64,000 bases of DNA, taken from the NCBI GenBank assembly GCA_947488935.1, contig CANLBN010000001.1, forward strand, positions 310,001 to 374,000. Direction: 5' to 3'. Source of the DNA: an uncultured Pseudomonadales bacterium (GTDB lineage Bacteria; Pseudomonadota; Gammaproteobacteria; Pseudomonadales; Cellvibrionaceae). Of this stretch, positions 18,836 through 27,922 are shown in pieces (position 1 is the stretch's first letter; every line of letters begins with the position of its first letter). Below the pieces are notes generated by a model. The model had not been told where the DNA came from. It did not search any database and was given only the letters and a program-made list of their open reading frames with translations. A program made the translations under genes and the position numbers.

Positions 18836-20068
18836 ATGTCTGCAAATTATCATTATTTTTCTTTTATCAATCAGATAAACATTAGCAGCGATGAGTCAAG
18901 CGTGATGAATAGCGACGCTTACATCAAAGTTCGCGATCACATAAACCGCCACTCCTTCACCAACAACTGGCAGGAGACAAAAAATCTTGTTGAAGAGATT
19001 AACCAAAACACCGGCATCAACTTTATGGCGGCCGTTTACTACGCTGTTGCAACAACCAAAACAGAGGGAATTAACGGCTTAGCATCTGGCTTAGAGATAA
19101 TGTTAGCTGCCATATCAAAGTCTGAAGGAGATGACACGTCTCAGAAGAAACAAAGCGATGCGATTAATTGGATGCTTGGCCTCACTAAAAATGAAGTTAA
19201 AGCGTTTGAGTTAAGCATTGAGGATTTGCGTGATCTCTACCGTTGCGAGAGAGCTTGTAGCGTTATAAAAGAAAAGTATCACACCGAGCAACTTCCAAAC
19301 TTAGACACGGTACAACGGCTCTTATCGGAGTTTATCGGGCGCCTTCAACCAACAACCACATCTGTTATTACACTGCCACGCCGAAACAGAACCAAATTAT
19401 TACTACAGGGAGCGCTAAGCCTAGCTGCGATTGTCTCAGTAATATTTCTTTATAGTCGCGAGCTAAATGCGAGCCTGTTTGATGTTATAGAGCATTACTC
19501 TCCAAAGCCATACTCAACACTCAGCGATGATCTTTCAGTACTCTCCTCACGCTATGGAAGCCATAGGATCAATAAAGCACAAGCTGCCATTATTGAGCAC
19601 TATGTGGCGCGCGCTGATTACTGGACTTCATTAGACAAAAATCAAACACTACTGCAAACAGAAGACTGGCTCAAACAGGTTGAGAATGCATACGGTACAA
19701 GTCCAGAAGTTTCACGACGCCTACTTTCGATAAGCGAGCGCAAACAGATACTGCTCAGCAATATAGACAATTTGACACAACGCTTTATTAATAGCCGAAC
19801 ACAAATAGCTAACTTTAAGCAATCTATTGCACAAACAACAAATATCACAAAGAAGGATCTTCAGAGAATTAAAGACAAGTCGGTAGAAATAGAAAACTAC
19901 TCTATTAGCTTGTCACCTTTTTTAGGTCGCGCAGAATATATTAGTAAGCAAATCAGCGAGAGCAATCTCGATACAGCAGAAGGCGAACTTCGCATATTTA
20001 AGCGCAGGGTCTCGGGATTATTGCTTAAGATCAGGGAGTTTGAGGAGCGGATCGACCAACATAACTAG
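18836..20068 (+). CDS. VasL-like T6SS membrane protein (ImpA-related N-terminal domain)
   Basis: The 410-residue product resembles VasL, a TssA-related T6SS protein. The stretch from about residue 28 to 95 follows the ImpA-related pattern, with a repeated helix and then NFMAAVYYAVATTKTEGING. One membrane segment lies near 188-206 (LLLQGALSLAAIVSVIFLYS), and the remainder is helical with probable coiled coil near 290-400. In Vibrio cholerae vasL follows vasK; here it is divergent and upstream of tssB. VasL function is not well defined, but related TagA proteins hold the distal end of the sheath at the membrane. The ATG choice is uncertain because no strong ribosome site is seen; Met-24 (18905) is an alternative. 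Confidence 0.7.
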   Translation: MSANYHYFSFINQINISSDESSVMNSDAYIKVRDHINRHSFTNNWQETKNLVEEINQNTGINFMAAVYYAVATTKTEGINGLASGLEIMLAAISKSEGDDTSQKKQSDAINWMLGLTKNEVKAFELSIEDLRDLYRCERACSVIKEKYHTEQLPNLDTVQRLLSEFIGRLQPTTTSVITLPRRNRTKLLLQGALSLAAIVSVIFLYSRELNASLFDVIEHYSPKPYSTLSDDLSVLSSRYGSHRINKAQAAIIEHYVARADYWTSLDKNQTLLQTEDWLKQVENAYGTSPEVSRRLLSISERKQILLSNIDNLTQRFINSRTQIANFKQSIAQTTNITKKDLQRIKDKSVEIENYSISLSPFLGRAEYISKQISESNLDTAEGELRIFKRRVSGLLLKIREFEERIDQHN

Positions 20069-20089
20069 GTAGTTAACTACCTAGTTATG
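20060..20089. repeat. 30-bp perfect palindrome across the stop codon of the VasL-like gene
   Basis: The half-site CATAACTAGGTAGTT is followed directly by its exact reverse complement with no spacer. It includes the last codons and the TAG stop of the VasL-like gene. A run of A, not T, follows on the plus strand and no T-run follows on the minus strand, so it does not look like an intrinsic terminator. Confidence 0.9.
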
Positions 20090-20123
20090 CAAAAAATACT
20101 AGAATTACTTGTGATGTATTTTG

Positions 20124-21716
20124 CTAAGCCGATTCTTGGCTGGCCAAATATTCACCATAAGTGCCTTTGAAGTTGATCAACTCCTTGCCTTTAATTTCGA
20201 TAATTTGTGTGGCGAGCGACGAGACAAACTCACGATCATGGCTCACAAATATCAATGTTCCCGGATAATTTTCTAAGGCTAGGTTGAGTGATTCGATAGA
20301 TTCCATATCTAGGTGGTTAGTCGGCTCATCCATCAATAAGACATTACTATCCATCATCATTAGCTTACCAAAAAGCAGGCGGTTTTTTTCGCCTCCAGAG
20401 CAAACAGTCGTTTTCTTTTTATATTCATCGGCTGAGAAAAGTAAGCGGCCTAGTGTTGCTCGAACGATTTGGTCGTCGTGACTTGGTTTGCGCCACTGGC
20501 TCATCCAGTCGAATAAATTGATATCTCCCTCAAACTCTGCCGCGGTATCCTGCGGGCAATAGCCCAAGCTTGCATTCTCGGCCCATTTCACACGACCATG
20601 CTCTGGGGTTAGCTGCCCCATTAAGCAGCGCAACAATGTGGTTTTACCTACGCCATTTTCACCAATAACAGCAACACGCTCACCAGCATCGAGTATGATA
20701 TCGCTCTTAGAAAATAATTCTTCGCCATCAAAGCCATGACCTAAGTTCTCAAGAGTAACTGCCTGGCGATGTAGCTTTTTATCTTGATTAAAGCGAATAA
20801 AGGGATTCATTCGGCTAGATGGTTTGATGTCGTCGAGTTTTATTTTTTCAAGCCTTTTAGCGCGCGAGGTCGCTTGCTTTGCTTTAGAAGCATTAGCCGA
20901 GAAGCGGCTAACAAACTGTTGTAAATCGGCAATTTGTGCACTCTTTTTACTATTCTCTGAGCGCAATCTCTCTTGCACCTGAGTTGCTGCGATCATAAAG
21001 TCATCGTAACTGCCAGGGTAGACGCGCAACTCACCGTAGTCGATATCGGCCATATGAGTACACACAGCATTTAAAAAATGACGATCATGAGAGATGATGA
21101 CCATAGTACTACTACGCTCATTTAATACATCTTCTAACCATTTAATCGTATGAATATCCAAGTTATTGGTTGGCTCATCAAGCAGCAAAATATCGGGGTC
21201 CGAAAATAACGCCTGCGCCAGCAATACACGCAATTTCCAGCCAGGAGCTACCTCACTCATTGGCCCAAAATGTAGCGACTCATCAATACCCGCCCCCAAT
21301 AGTATTTCGCCAGCACGACTCTCAGCACTGTAGCCATCCATTTCGGCAAATTGCACTTCTAGATCGGCAACTTTCATACCATCTTGTTCGCTCATTTCTG
21401 GCAGGGAGTAAATACGATCTCGCTCTTGCTTTACAGACCACAGCTCTGCGTGCCCCATGATAACCGTATCGACAACGCTGTATTGCTCAAAGGCAAATTG
21501 ATCCTGATGTAATTTACCTAAGCGTTCGTTAGGCGTGACCGAGACATTACCTCCCGTAGGTGTAAGCGAGCCATCGAGGATTTTCATTAAGGTAGACTTA
21601 CCACAACCATTGGCACCAATTAAGCCATAGCGATTGCCGTTACCAAACTTAACCGAGATGTTTTCAAAAAGAGGTTTGGCACCAAATTGCATAGTGACAT
21701 TTGCAGCTGAAATCAA
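20124..21716 (-). CDS. ybiT: ABC-F family ATPase YbiT
   Basis: ABC-F proteins are soluble tandem ATPases that act on the ribosome and not in transport. YbiT is the Escherichia coli paralogue. Two nucleotide-binding domains are evident: Walker [10 protein letters not shown] near residue 35 with signature then [10 protein letters not shown], and GENGVGKTT near 350 with CSGGEKNRL and [10 protein letters not shown]. The inter-domain linker lies at about 240-310. I place the start at TTG 21716, preceded by CAGGG, giving 530 residues beginning [24 protein letters not shown], the same length as E. coli YbiT. The longer 548-residue reading starts in non-conserved sequence. The gene converges with the VasL-like gene. 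Confidence 0.93.
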   Translation of the reverse strand: MISAANVTMQFGAKPLFENISVKFGNGNRYGLIGANGCGKSTLMKILDGSLTPTGGNVSVTPNERLGKLHQDQFAFEQYSVVDTVIMGHAELWSVKQERDRIYSLPEMSEQDGMKVADLEVQFAEMDGYSAESRAGEILLGAGIDESLHFGPMSEVAPGWKLRVLLAQALFSDPDILLLDEPTNNLDIHTIKWLEDVLNERSSTMVIISHDRHFLNAVCTHMADIDYGELRVYPGSYDDFMIAATQVQERLRSENSKKSAQIADLQQFVSRFSANASKAKQATSRAKRLEKIKLDDIKPSSRMNPFIRFNQDKKLHRQAVTLENLGHGFDGEELFSKSDIILDAGERVAVIGENGVGKTTLLRCLMGQLTPEHGRVKWAENASLGYCPQDTAAEFEGDINLFDWMSQWRKPSHDDQIVRATLGRLLFSADEYKKKTTVCSGGEKNRLLFGKLMMMDSNVLLMDEPTNHLDMESIESLNLALENYPGTLIFVSHDREFVSSLATQIIEIKGKELINFKGTYGEYLASQESA

Positions 21717-22026
21717 AAGAATACCCTGTAGAAATATGAGTCGATAATGTAAGCGAGAGATACACGCCAAAATTTGCGCGTACTATAGAGATTTATAGTG
21801 ATAAGGTCGAGTAAATTTTAAGCGACAAGATATCTATTGTTTAAGGGTATCTCTAAGAATTAGTGTTTATAAGAGCAAATATTTCGCTCCTACTCACGCC
21901 TTTTACTGAGATCCTTACAGGGCAACAAATACAACCCATACTAAAACCTCAGTGCAAGGCATGCCTAAAAATAAAGAAGGATACCCCTTAAAGTAAGCGC
22001 AGGCCTGCTCCAGTATGAGAGGGGTA

Positions 22027-22470
22027 TTAAGCAGTAATCACATACTTCAACACCTCAACAACCTGTTGCGGTGTTTGCGCCCAACCCATTGCTGCCGCAT
22101 CAACTTCTTTTAATGGATGAATAATATCGTCGGCATGCAGTGTTAAGTATGGTTTGCCAAGTGCCGCACAAAAGCCAGCATCAAAGGCGGCATTCCACTG
22201 CTTGTATTTATCGCCAAAACGTACCACTGCCATGTCGCAATCTTCGATCATGGTCTTAGTGCGAATAGCGTTAACTTTAGAGGACTGATGGTCACGCCAA
22301 AAGGGCTTGTCTTGCTCGCCAAGCATATCGCCCGCTGCATCGCTTGCTTCGTGTACAACCACAGGCGAGGTAAATTCAACGGGCAAATTAAGCGCTTTGG
22401 CTCCTTCAATAATTTGCTCTCGCCAATCAGTGTGTATTTCGCCTGATAAATAAATTTGCCATGTCTTCAT
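22027..22470 (-). CDS. YtoQ family protein
   Basis: The 147-residue soluble protein matches the YtoQ family, beginning WQIYLSGEIHTDWR and containing SPVVVHEASDAAG, a CDMAVVRFGDKYKQWNAAFDAG segment (abridged here) and LGKPYLTLH. The pattern resembles the nucleoside 2-deoxyribosyltransferase-like fold, but no substrate is known. It is a single gene with about 255 bp of non-coding DNA on its 3' side, before ybiT, and 137 bp on its 5' side. Confidence 0.8.
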   Translation of the reverse strand: MKTWQIYLSGEIHTDWREQIIEGAKALNLPVEFTSPVVVHEASDAAGDMLGEQDKPFWRDHQSSKVNAIRTKTMIEDCDMAVVRFGDKYKQWNAAFDAGFCAALGKPYLTLHADDIIHPLKEVDAAAMGWAQTPQQVVEVLKYVITA

Positions 22471-22607
22471 GTTTTTCTCCGATTAAATTGATTGGCTCTT
22501 AGCCTAAACGATAGCAAGGCCTGATAGGTGATGAGCATTTTAAGGCGCACATTCTAACGCAACTTGAAGGGCAGAGATAACCAATAAAATTGTTTTTACT
22601 GAGCAGG

Positions 22608-23081
22608 CTATCTTCTTATCATATCAATATGTGCTATTCCGGCATCATCATAGATACTGCCAATTTGGCAAAAGTTAAACGTTTGATAAAACTCAATTAA
22701 ATGTATTTGGGCAGATAATCTAATGACTGATTCGGAGTACATCGTCGCACACCGCTCAATACAACTCTCGATAAGCTTAGCGCCCAAACCATTACCGCGG
22801 TATTTTTTCGAAACAAGCACACGCCCAATAATAACATCGCTTGATTTTACACCAGGAGGGAGCAGTCGAGCATAAGCGACGATTGCCCCTCGCTCATCTT
22901 TTGCAAGAAGGTGTATAGCATATTGGTCGTATTCATCAGCATCAGCATAAATACACCGTTGCTCAACAATAAAAACAGCCTGCCGTATGATTAAAACATC
23001 ATGTAAATCTTTAGCGCTTAAGCCATCGTAAGGAATCCACTCCCAATGCAAGCTACTATTTATCGTCGTCGGCAAATTCAT
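22608..23081 (-). CDS. ElaA-like GNAT N-acetyltransferase
   Basis: This is a 157-residue GCN5-related acetyltransferase of the ElaA type. The signature FRQAVFxVEQ-like segment is present as IIRQAVFIVEQRCIYADADEYD, and the acetyl-CoA pyrophosphate loop is VSKKYRGNGLGAKLIE near residue 92. The C-terminus FYQTFNFCQIG is typical of the fold. It starts six bases after the glcF stop on the same strand and is probably read through from the glc operon. The acceptor substrate is unknown. Confidence 0.82.
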   Translation of the reverse strand: MNLPTTINSSLHWEWIPYDGLSAKDLHDVLIIRQAVFIVEQRCIYADADEYDQYAIHLLAKDERGAIVAYARLLPPGVKSSDVIIGRVLVSKKYRGNGLGAKLIESCIERCATMYSESVIRLSAQIHLIEFYQTFNFCQIGSIYDDAGIAHIDMIRR

Positions 23082-23087
23082 TAGGCA

Positions 23088-24311
23088 CTATTGATCTAAT
23101 AACTCGATCCAGTGTTTAACCGGCACACTCGCTTTAGATTCTAAATGCATCTGACAGCCCACATTTGCCGTAACAATTTGCACCGGATCATCAATCATCA
23201 ATGCACCTAACTTATTATCCAATAATTGCTGGCTAGTTTTTGACTGCAGCACCGAATAGGTACCCGCAGAACCACAACATAAATGTTTGTCTTTTGTTTT
23301 TGTTAAAGGCACACCTGCGCGAGTCAAAATTTCCTCAACAACACCATTAATTTGCTGCCCGTGCTGAAGTGTACAAGGGCAATGAAAAGCGGTTGGGGTT
23401 TTATCGGCCACATTGAGCGCCTCTAAATTTTCACCCACCAAAACCTCACTTAGATCTTTAGTAAGCTCACTCACTTTTTTTGCTTTGGCGGCATAATTGG
23501 CATCGTGTTCCAAAAGCTCACCATACTCTTTAACCATGACACCACAACCAGAGGCTGTCATTACAATCGCCTCAGCACCAGCCTCAATAGCAGGCCACCA
23601 GGCATCAATATTTTTACGCATGGCATTCAAGCCATCATCATGTGCAGCAAGGTGGTAATCGACTGCACCACAACAACCCGCCTCTGGTGCCTCGACCAAA
23701 GTAATACCTAGCTTATCTAGCACACGTGCCGTTGCAGCATTAGTATTTGGCGTGGTAACTGGCTGCGCACAACCTGCCAATGCCAGCATATGACGCGCAT
23801 GACCTTTACCATTATTGGCAATGGCAGGCCAAGGAGAAGCCACTTTTTTGGGCGGGATTTTATCACCTAGTGCTGTACCCTTAAGCAATGGCTTCACTAA
23901 TTGCCCCATACCCACAAAAAACCCAAAGAGCGATTTGTTAGGCAATACTTTTCGTAGCGCCAAGCGAGTTAATCTATCCAACGGTTTGCGTGGTACGCGC
24001 TGCTCGACAATACCCCGGCCAATATCAACTAAGCGCCCATATTTAACGCCCGAAGGGCAAGTGGTTTCACAACTTCTGCAAGTTAGGCAACGGTCGAGAT
24101 GAGTTTGTGTATTTTCACTAACCTCGTTAGTTTCTAGCAATTGCTTGATCAAATAAATACGACCACGAGGACCGTCACGCTCGTCGCCAAAGTGTTGATA
24201 AGTAGGGCACGTCGCTGTACAAAAGCCACAGTGCACGCAGGCACGTAAAATATCTTCGGCTTCTTTTATTTGCGGCAGCTCGGCCATTTTTGGATGGGTA
24301 TTTGTTTGCAT
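23088..24311 (-). CDS. glcF: Glycolate oxidase iron-sulfur subunit GlcF
   Basis: GlcF carries electrons from the GlcD/GlcE flavoprotein to the membrane quinone pool during glycolate oxidation to glyoxylate. Two 4Fe-4S motifs are present: CVHCGFCTATCP near residues 30-41 and CLTCRSCETTCP near 80-91. Two cysteine-rich CCG-type domains follow, with GCCGAVDYH near 215 and LCCGSAGTYSV near 345. The 407-residue length is normal. It lies 11 bp after glcE in the order glcD-glcE-glcF. Confidence 0.96.
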   Translation of the reverse strand: MQTNTHPKMAELPQIKEAEDILRACVHCGFCTATCPTYQHFGDERDGPRGRIYLIKQLLETNEVSENTQTHLDRCLTCRSCETTCPSGVKYGRLVDIGRGIVEQRVPRKPLDRLTRLALRKVLPNKSLFGFFVGMGQLVKPLLKGTALGDKIPPKKVASPWPAIANNGKGHARHMLALAGCAQPVTTPNTNAATARVLDKLGITLVEAPEAGCCGAVDYHLAAHDDGLNAMRKNIDAWWPAIEAGAEAIVMTASGCGVMVKEYGELLEHDANYAAKAKKVSELTKDLSEVLVGENLEALNVADKTPTAFHCPCTLQHGQQINGVVEEILTRAGVPLTKTKDKHLCCGSAGTYSVLQSKTSQQLLDNKLGALMIDDPVQIVTANVGCQMHLESKASVPVKHWIELLDQ

Positions 24312-24322
24312 AAAATTATATC

Positions 24323-25432
24323 CTACATCCAGCTATACAGGCGGCCCACATTAAAAATGTTGTGCGGGTCGAGTGATTGTTTAATATTTTTTCTGATCGC
24401 TTTCATCACCGCATTGGGCTCGGCAATGATTTCTTTTGAGCGATCACCGCCTCGATACAACACAACTTCTCCACCTTGTTCAGCCGCCCATGCCGATAGC
24501 TCTTGCTGATCAAAGTTACCCTTTAACCAACGCTCGGAGCCTGCCCAATCGAGCAGCCATGACTGATCGTCAAGATAAGCAGGCGCGGCAGAATTAATCG
24601 AAAAGCGCCAGAGTGGGTCCGATGGATCTTGGGAGCTAAAAAACTCAGCGTGTAAATCACGCAAGTGATTCCAAAATGTTTGCGCGTCCTGCTCAGATAG
24701 CTCTTTGGGGTTTGATAATTGACTCTGCCATTGCGATACAGTGCCTTCTACCGCACTCTTAGCACCCGACAGCCTGAGATAAAGAGAACCATCTAGCCAA
24801 CATGCGCCGGTAATTGGCTTAGGCTGGCCCGAAAACTCGTTCATGATACGAATTGCATCAGCTTGCGTGGCCTGCGCACACAAGGTGGCGGTTGCAGCAG
24901 GTTTAGGTAACACTTTGAAGCTGATTTCTGTCATCAACCCAAGCGTACCCATTGCACCAGCTTGCAGGCGAGACACATCATACCCCGCTACATTTTTCAT
25001 CACCTTACCACCAAAGCGTAAATGCTCACCTTGGCCATTAATTAAGTTAACACCTAACACATGGTCACGAATAGAGCCTGACCATGGACGACCCGGACCC
25101 GATATATTAGCTGCGAGCGAGCCACCAAAGGTCGCTTTACCGTCAAAGCGCGCAGGGTCGCAGGCAAGTACTTGGTTATTTTCCCCAAGGACATCGTCAA
25201 TTTCTTTTAGGGTAGTACCTGCACGCACGGTCATTACCAGTTCCACCGGCTCATAATTCACAATGCCAGTATGTCCACCGCAAGAAACAACGTGACTATT
25301 GCTATCGGCTTTATCGCCAACAACATCACGACCTAAAGATCGTTTAGTACCATTGCCTTCGATAATGATTGCTTGTTTTTTATCGACACAGGTTTTTATT
25401 TGTTCGATAAATTCTTTTGTTAAATCACTCAT
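24323..25432 (-). CDS. glcE: Glycolate oxidase FAD-binding subunit GlcE
   Basis: GlcE is the second flavin-binding subunit of glycolate oxidase. The 369-residue product has an FAD-binding type 4 fold in its N-terminal half, with IIEGNGTKRSLGR near residue 20, GTLKEIDDVLGENNQ near 73, and GGSLAANISGPGRPW near 100. The C-terminal motif HNIFNVGRLYSWM is typical. The start overlaps the glcD stop as ATGA, showing translational coupling. Confidence 0.95.
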   Translation of the reverse strand: MSDLTKEFIEQIKTCVDKKQAIIIEGNGTKRSLGRDVVGDKADSNSHVVSCGGHTGIVNYEPVELVMTVRAGTTLKEIDDVLGENNQVLACDPARFDGKATFGGSLAANISGPGRPWSGSIRDHVLGVNLINGQGEHLRFGGKVMKNVAGYDVSRLQAGAMGTLGLMTEISFKVLPKPAATATLCAQATQADAIRIMNEFSGQPKPITGACWLDGSLYLRLSGAKSAVEGTVSQWQSQLSNPKELSEQDAQTFWNHLRDLHAEFFSSQDPSDPLWRFSINSAAPAYLDDQSWLLDWAGSERWLKGNFDQQELSAWAAEQGGEVVLYRGGDRSKEIIAEPNAVMKAIRKNIKQSLDPHNIFNVGRLYSWM

Positions 25433-26913
25433 GCAGCACTCCCTCCTTGACTATCTCCTTCGCTAATAAGCTCCTCGTTAGCAGGCTTTTTACGTAAAGC
25501 TCGATATTCCTGACAGCGCTTTAATACAGGAATACCCTTGCCAGGATTCAGCATATTGTTGGCATCGAAGGCCGCTTTAATGGCATGAAACTGAGCAATT
25601 TCTGAGTCGTTAAATTGTACCGCCATCTGGCGAATTTTTTCGAGACCCACACCGTGCTCCCCAGTAATACAGCCACCCACTTCGACACAAAGCTCTAAAA
25701 TTTTACCACCGAATTCCTCGGTTTTTTCAAACTCACCCGGCACACTTGAATCAAACAAAATAAGCGGGTGAAGGTTGCCATCGCCAGCGTGAAAAACATT
25801 GGCTACGCGCAAATCATACACCTCTGACAATCGGTTGATTTCGGTTAATACATAGGATAACTGGCCTCGTGGAATCGTGCCGTCCATACAATAGTAATCA
25901 GGCGACAAGCGGCCAACAGCAGGAAAAGCAGACTTGCGCCCTTTCCAAAATAGTGCGCGCTCTTCTTCGCTCTGAGAGATCCTTACACTGCTGGCACCTT
26001 GCTGTTTAAATAAAGCGGCGACTTGGTCAATATGTTCTTGCACTTCTTCCAGTGTGCCATCTACCTCGCATAACAATAGGGCCTCAGCATCAACGGGGTA
26101 GCCCGCGTTGGCAAAGGCCTCTGAGGCTTTGATGGCATGGGTGTCCATCATTTCAAGACCGCCAGGGATAATGCCCTCAGAGATAATAGCGCCGACGGAA
26201 TCACCTGCTGCCTGTACGGAGTCAAACCCCGCTAATATAACTTGTGCTTTTTCTGGCAAAGGTAATAGCTTAACAGTGACCTCGGTAATAACGCCTAGCA
26301 TACCCTCGGAGCCATTTAGGAGCGCCAGTAGATCCGCACCATAACTATCAAGCCCCTCACTACCAATACTAAGCAGCTCACCTTCGATGGTGACCATCTC
26401 AATTCTTAAAATATTGTGTACGGTTAAACCGTATTTAAGGCAGTGAACACCGCCGGCATTTTCGGCAACATTGCCACCAATCGAACAGGCAATTTGCGAT
26501 GAAGGATCGGGCGCATAATAAAGACCATCTTCACTCGCGGCTTCACTAATCGCAAGATTGCGCACACCGGGTTGCAACCTTGCTGTTCGCGCAAGCTTAT
26601 TGATCTCAATAATATGATTGAATTTAGCCAAGGAGAGAACAATACCTTCTTTGTGAGGTGTTGCTCCGGCTGAAAGACTGGTACCTGCACCACGTGCAAC
26701 AACTGGCACACTGAATTTATGGCATAACTTTAATACGCGCTGAACTTGCTCGACAGTTTCGGGCAAGACAACTAATTTTGGCATTTCCGTATATGCCGCA
26801 AGGCCATCGCATTCGTAAACTCGCTGAGTCTCTGCATCCATAATTACGTATTCAGGGTCAATAAATTGCCTGAATTCATTTGCCAGACTTGCTATATCAC
26901 TTAGCTGTTTCAT
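25429..26913 (-). CDS. glcD: Glycolate oxidase catalytic flavoprotein subunit GlcD
   Basis: GlcD is the catalytic flavoprotein that oxidises glycolate (and often D-lactate) to the 2-oxoacid. The FAD-binding segment VARGAGTSLSAGA is near residue 75, and GGNVAENAGGVHCLKYG is near 147. The substrate/FAD C-terminal domain carries NVFHAGDGNLHPL near 380 and GEHGVGLEKI near 425. I prefer ATG 26913 (494 residues) over the in-frame GTG at 26922. No malate synthase (glcB) or glycolate permease gene follows in this window, so the glyoxylate produced must be used by genes elsewhere. Confidence 0.95.
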   Translation of the reverse strand: MKQLSDIASLANEFRQFIDPEYVIMDAETQRVYECDGLAAYTEMPKLVVLPETVEQVQRVLKLCHKFSVPVVARGAGTSLSAGATPHKEGIVLSLAKFNHIIEINKLARTARLQPGVRNLAISEAASEDGLYYAPDPSSQIACSIGGNVAENAGGVHCLKYGLTVHNILRIEMVTIEGELLSIGSEGLDSYGADLLALLNGSEGMLGVITEVTVKLLPLPEKAQVILAGFDSVQAAGDSVGAIISEGIIPGGLEMMDTHAIKASEAFANAGYPVDAEALLLCEVDGTLEEVQEHIDQVAALFKQQGASSVRISQSEEERALFWKGRKSAFPAVGRLSPDYYCMDGTIPRGQLSYVLTEINRLSEVYDLRVANVFHAGDGNLHPLILFDSSVPGEFEKTEEFGGKILELCVEVGGCITGEHGVGLEKIRQMAVQFNDSEIAQFHAIKAAFDANNMLNPGKGIPVLKRCQEYRALRKKPANEELISEGDSQGGSAA

Positions 26914-27017
26914 TTCGCTCACTTTTTATTAGTAAAGAACATTTATTGCGTTAGTAACACAAAAATAATGCAGTATAGTTATCAACTCAAAGTGACCGAA
27001 ATGACTTTAAAAAATAA

Positions 27018-27443
27018 CTACTTTTGTTGCTGATTAAAAAAGTCGACACCTGCTTGTGCGCAATCCATATCTTGCTGAGGAATACCCGAGCTAACACCGA
27101 TACCGCCGACGAATTCACCATCGACAACAACGGGTATACCACCAGCTACAGTGCTTATACGCCCACCGGCCTCTGTGTGTATACCAAAGGCAAGGTTGCC
27201 AGGTACATTCACTGCATTATATTCATGGGTTGCTTTGCGCGCAGCACCCGCTGTAAATGCCTTATCTTGAGCTATCAAGATACTATGTGCCTTGCCGCCA
27301 TCCATACGATCAAATGCAATTAAATTTCCCGACTCGTCAGCAACTGCAATACACATTGGCACACCAATTTCTTCAGATTTTTTTCTTGCGCCATCAATGA
27401 GTATTTTTGCGTCCGCAAGGCTTAAACGTTTTATCGATAACAT
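27018..27443 (-). CDS. glcG: GlcG/HbpS family protein
   Basis: This is a 141-residue protein of the GlcG/HbpS family, which often accompanies glycolate oxidase genes. Homologues have been linked to heme or corrinoid binding, but the role in glycolate use is unclear. Family segments are KKSEEIGVPMCIAVADESG, DKAFTAGAARKAT, and a glycine-rich GGIPVVVDGEFVGGIGVSG-like C-terminus. I use ATG 27443, which follows the strong site AAGGAAGGAAG. The longer frame up to 27542 begins with unrelated hydrophobic sequence. It lies 104 bp upstream of glcD on the same strand. Confidence 0.87.
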   Translation of the reverse strand: MLSIKRLSLADAKILIDGARKKSEEIGVPMCIAVADESGNLIAFDRMDGGKAHSILIAQDKAFTAGAARKATHEYNAVNVPGNLAFGIHTEAGGRISTVAGGIPVVVDGEFVGGIGVSSGIPQQDMDCAQAGVDFFNQQQK

Positions 27444-27810
27444 GAGACTTCCTTCCTTTACATTATTAATATTATTAACAGAATTAGTAAGTGGCAAAGA
27501 ACATGAGGAAAAATAAAGAAATTCTAAAATACTTCGATACAAATACCTAAGTAAACACTGCTAATCTGGGGTATTTATTTTTCTTTTTTGCCTTGCACAC
27601 ACTGAATATATCAGAGCTAATCTATTACAACCATATGAATAATATTACATAAGATAAGGGTATTTGTTACCGATAAACATATGCCAAAAGTCACAGTTAT
27701 ATGCCAATCCCAAAATAGTATTTCACATTCATTTAAACAAGGATGAAAACAGCGACTGCGATAGTCTTAGATTAATCTTTAGAGATGCAAATGTCCATTT
27801 GACACAACAG

Positions 27811-27821
27811 TGGTAATACCA
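27811..27821 (+). promoter_or_regulatory. Candidate GlcC operator 1
   Basis: TGGTAATACCA fits the FadR-subfamily operator pattern TnGTnnnACnA. It belongs to a 17-bp stretch whose reverse complement recurs at operator 2. It is about 100 bp upstream of the glcC start and could serve both divergent promoters. Confidence 0.7.
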
Positions 27822-27894
27822 GTAATTTTATTAAAAATACAAAAATAGCCTATTTATAGAGGCTGACAGAAAGCAACAATTGAAATATAATTAC

Positions 27895-27905
27895 TGGTAT
27901 TACCA
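27895..27905 (+). promoter_or_regulatory. Candidate GlcC operator 2
   Basis: TGGTATTACCA lies 17 bases upstream of the glcC start codon and is the exact reverse complement of operator 1. The shared 17-bp sequence is AATTACTGGTATTACCA. The position suggests autoregulation by blocking or activating glcC transcription. Confidence 0.7.
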
Positions 27906-27922
27906 GAAAAGAAGCTCAACGA

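Larger units (their letters stand above)
27444..27922. other. 479-bp divergent regulatory region between glcG and glcC
   Basis: No gene is seen here. The region is AT-rich and should hold the promoters for glcG-glcDEF (leftward) and glcC (rightward). Two FadR/GntR-type operators lie in the glcC-proximal half and are listed separately. No equivalent site was found next to glcG or glcD. Confidence 0.6.

Noticed and set aside
20060..20089. The long palindrome read as an intrinsic terminator for the VasL-like gene
   Set aside because: It has no loop and is followed by an A-run on the plus strand and mixed sequence on the minus strand, so no U-tract would follow the hairpin.
21836..21996. Imperfect inverted pair TTTAAGGGTATC / GATACCCCTTAAA between ybiT and the YtoQ gene
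   Set aside because: The arms are short with one inserted base and lie about 145 bp apart. No further element structure was seen.
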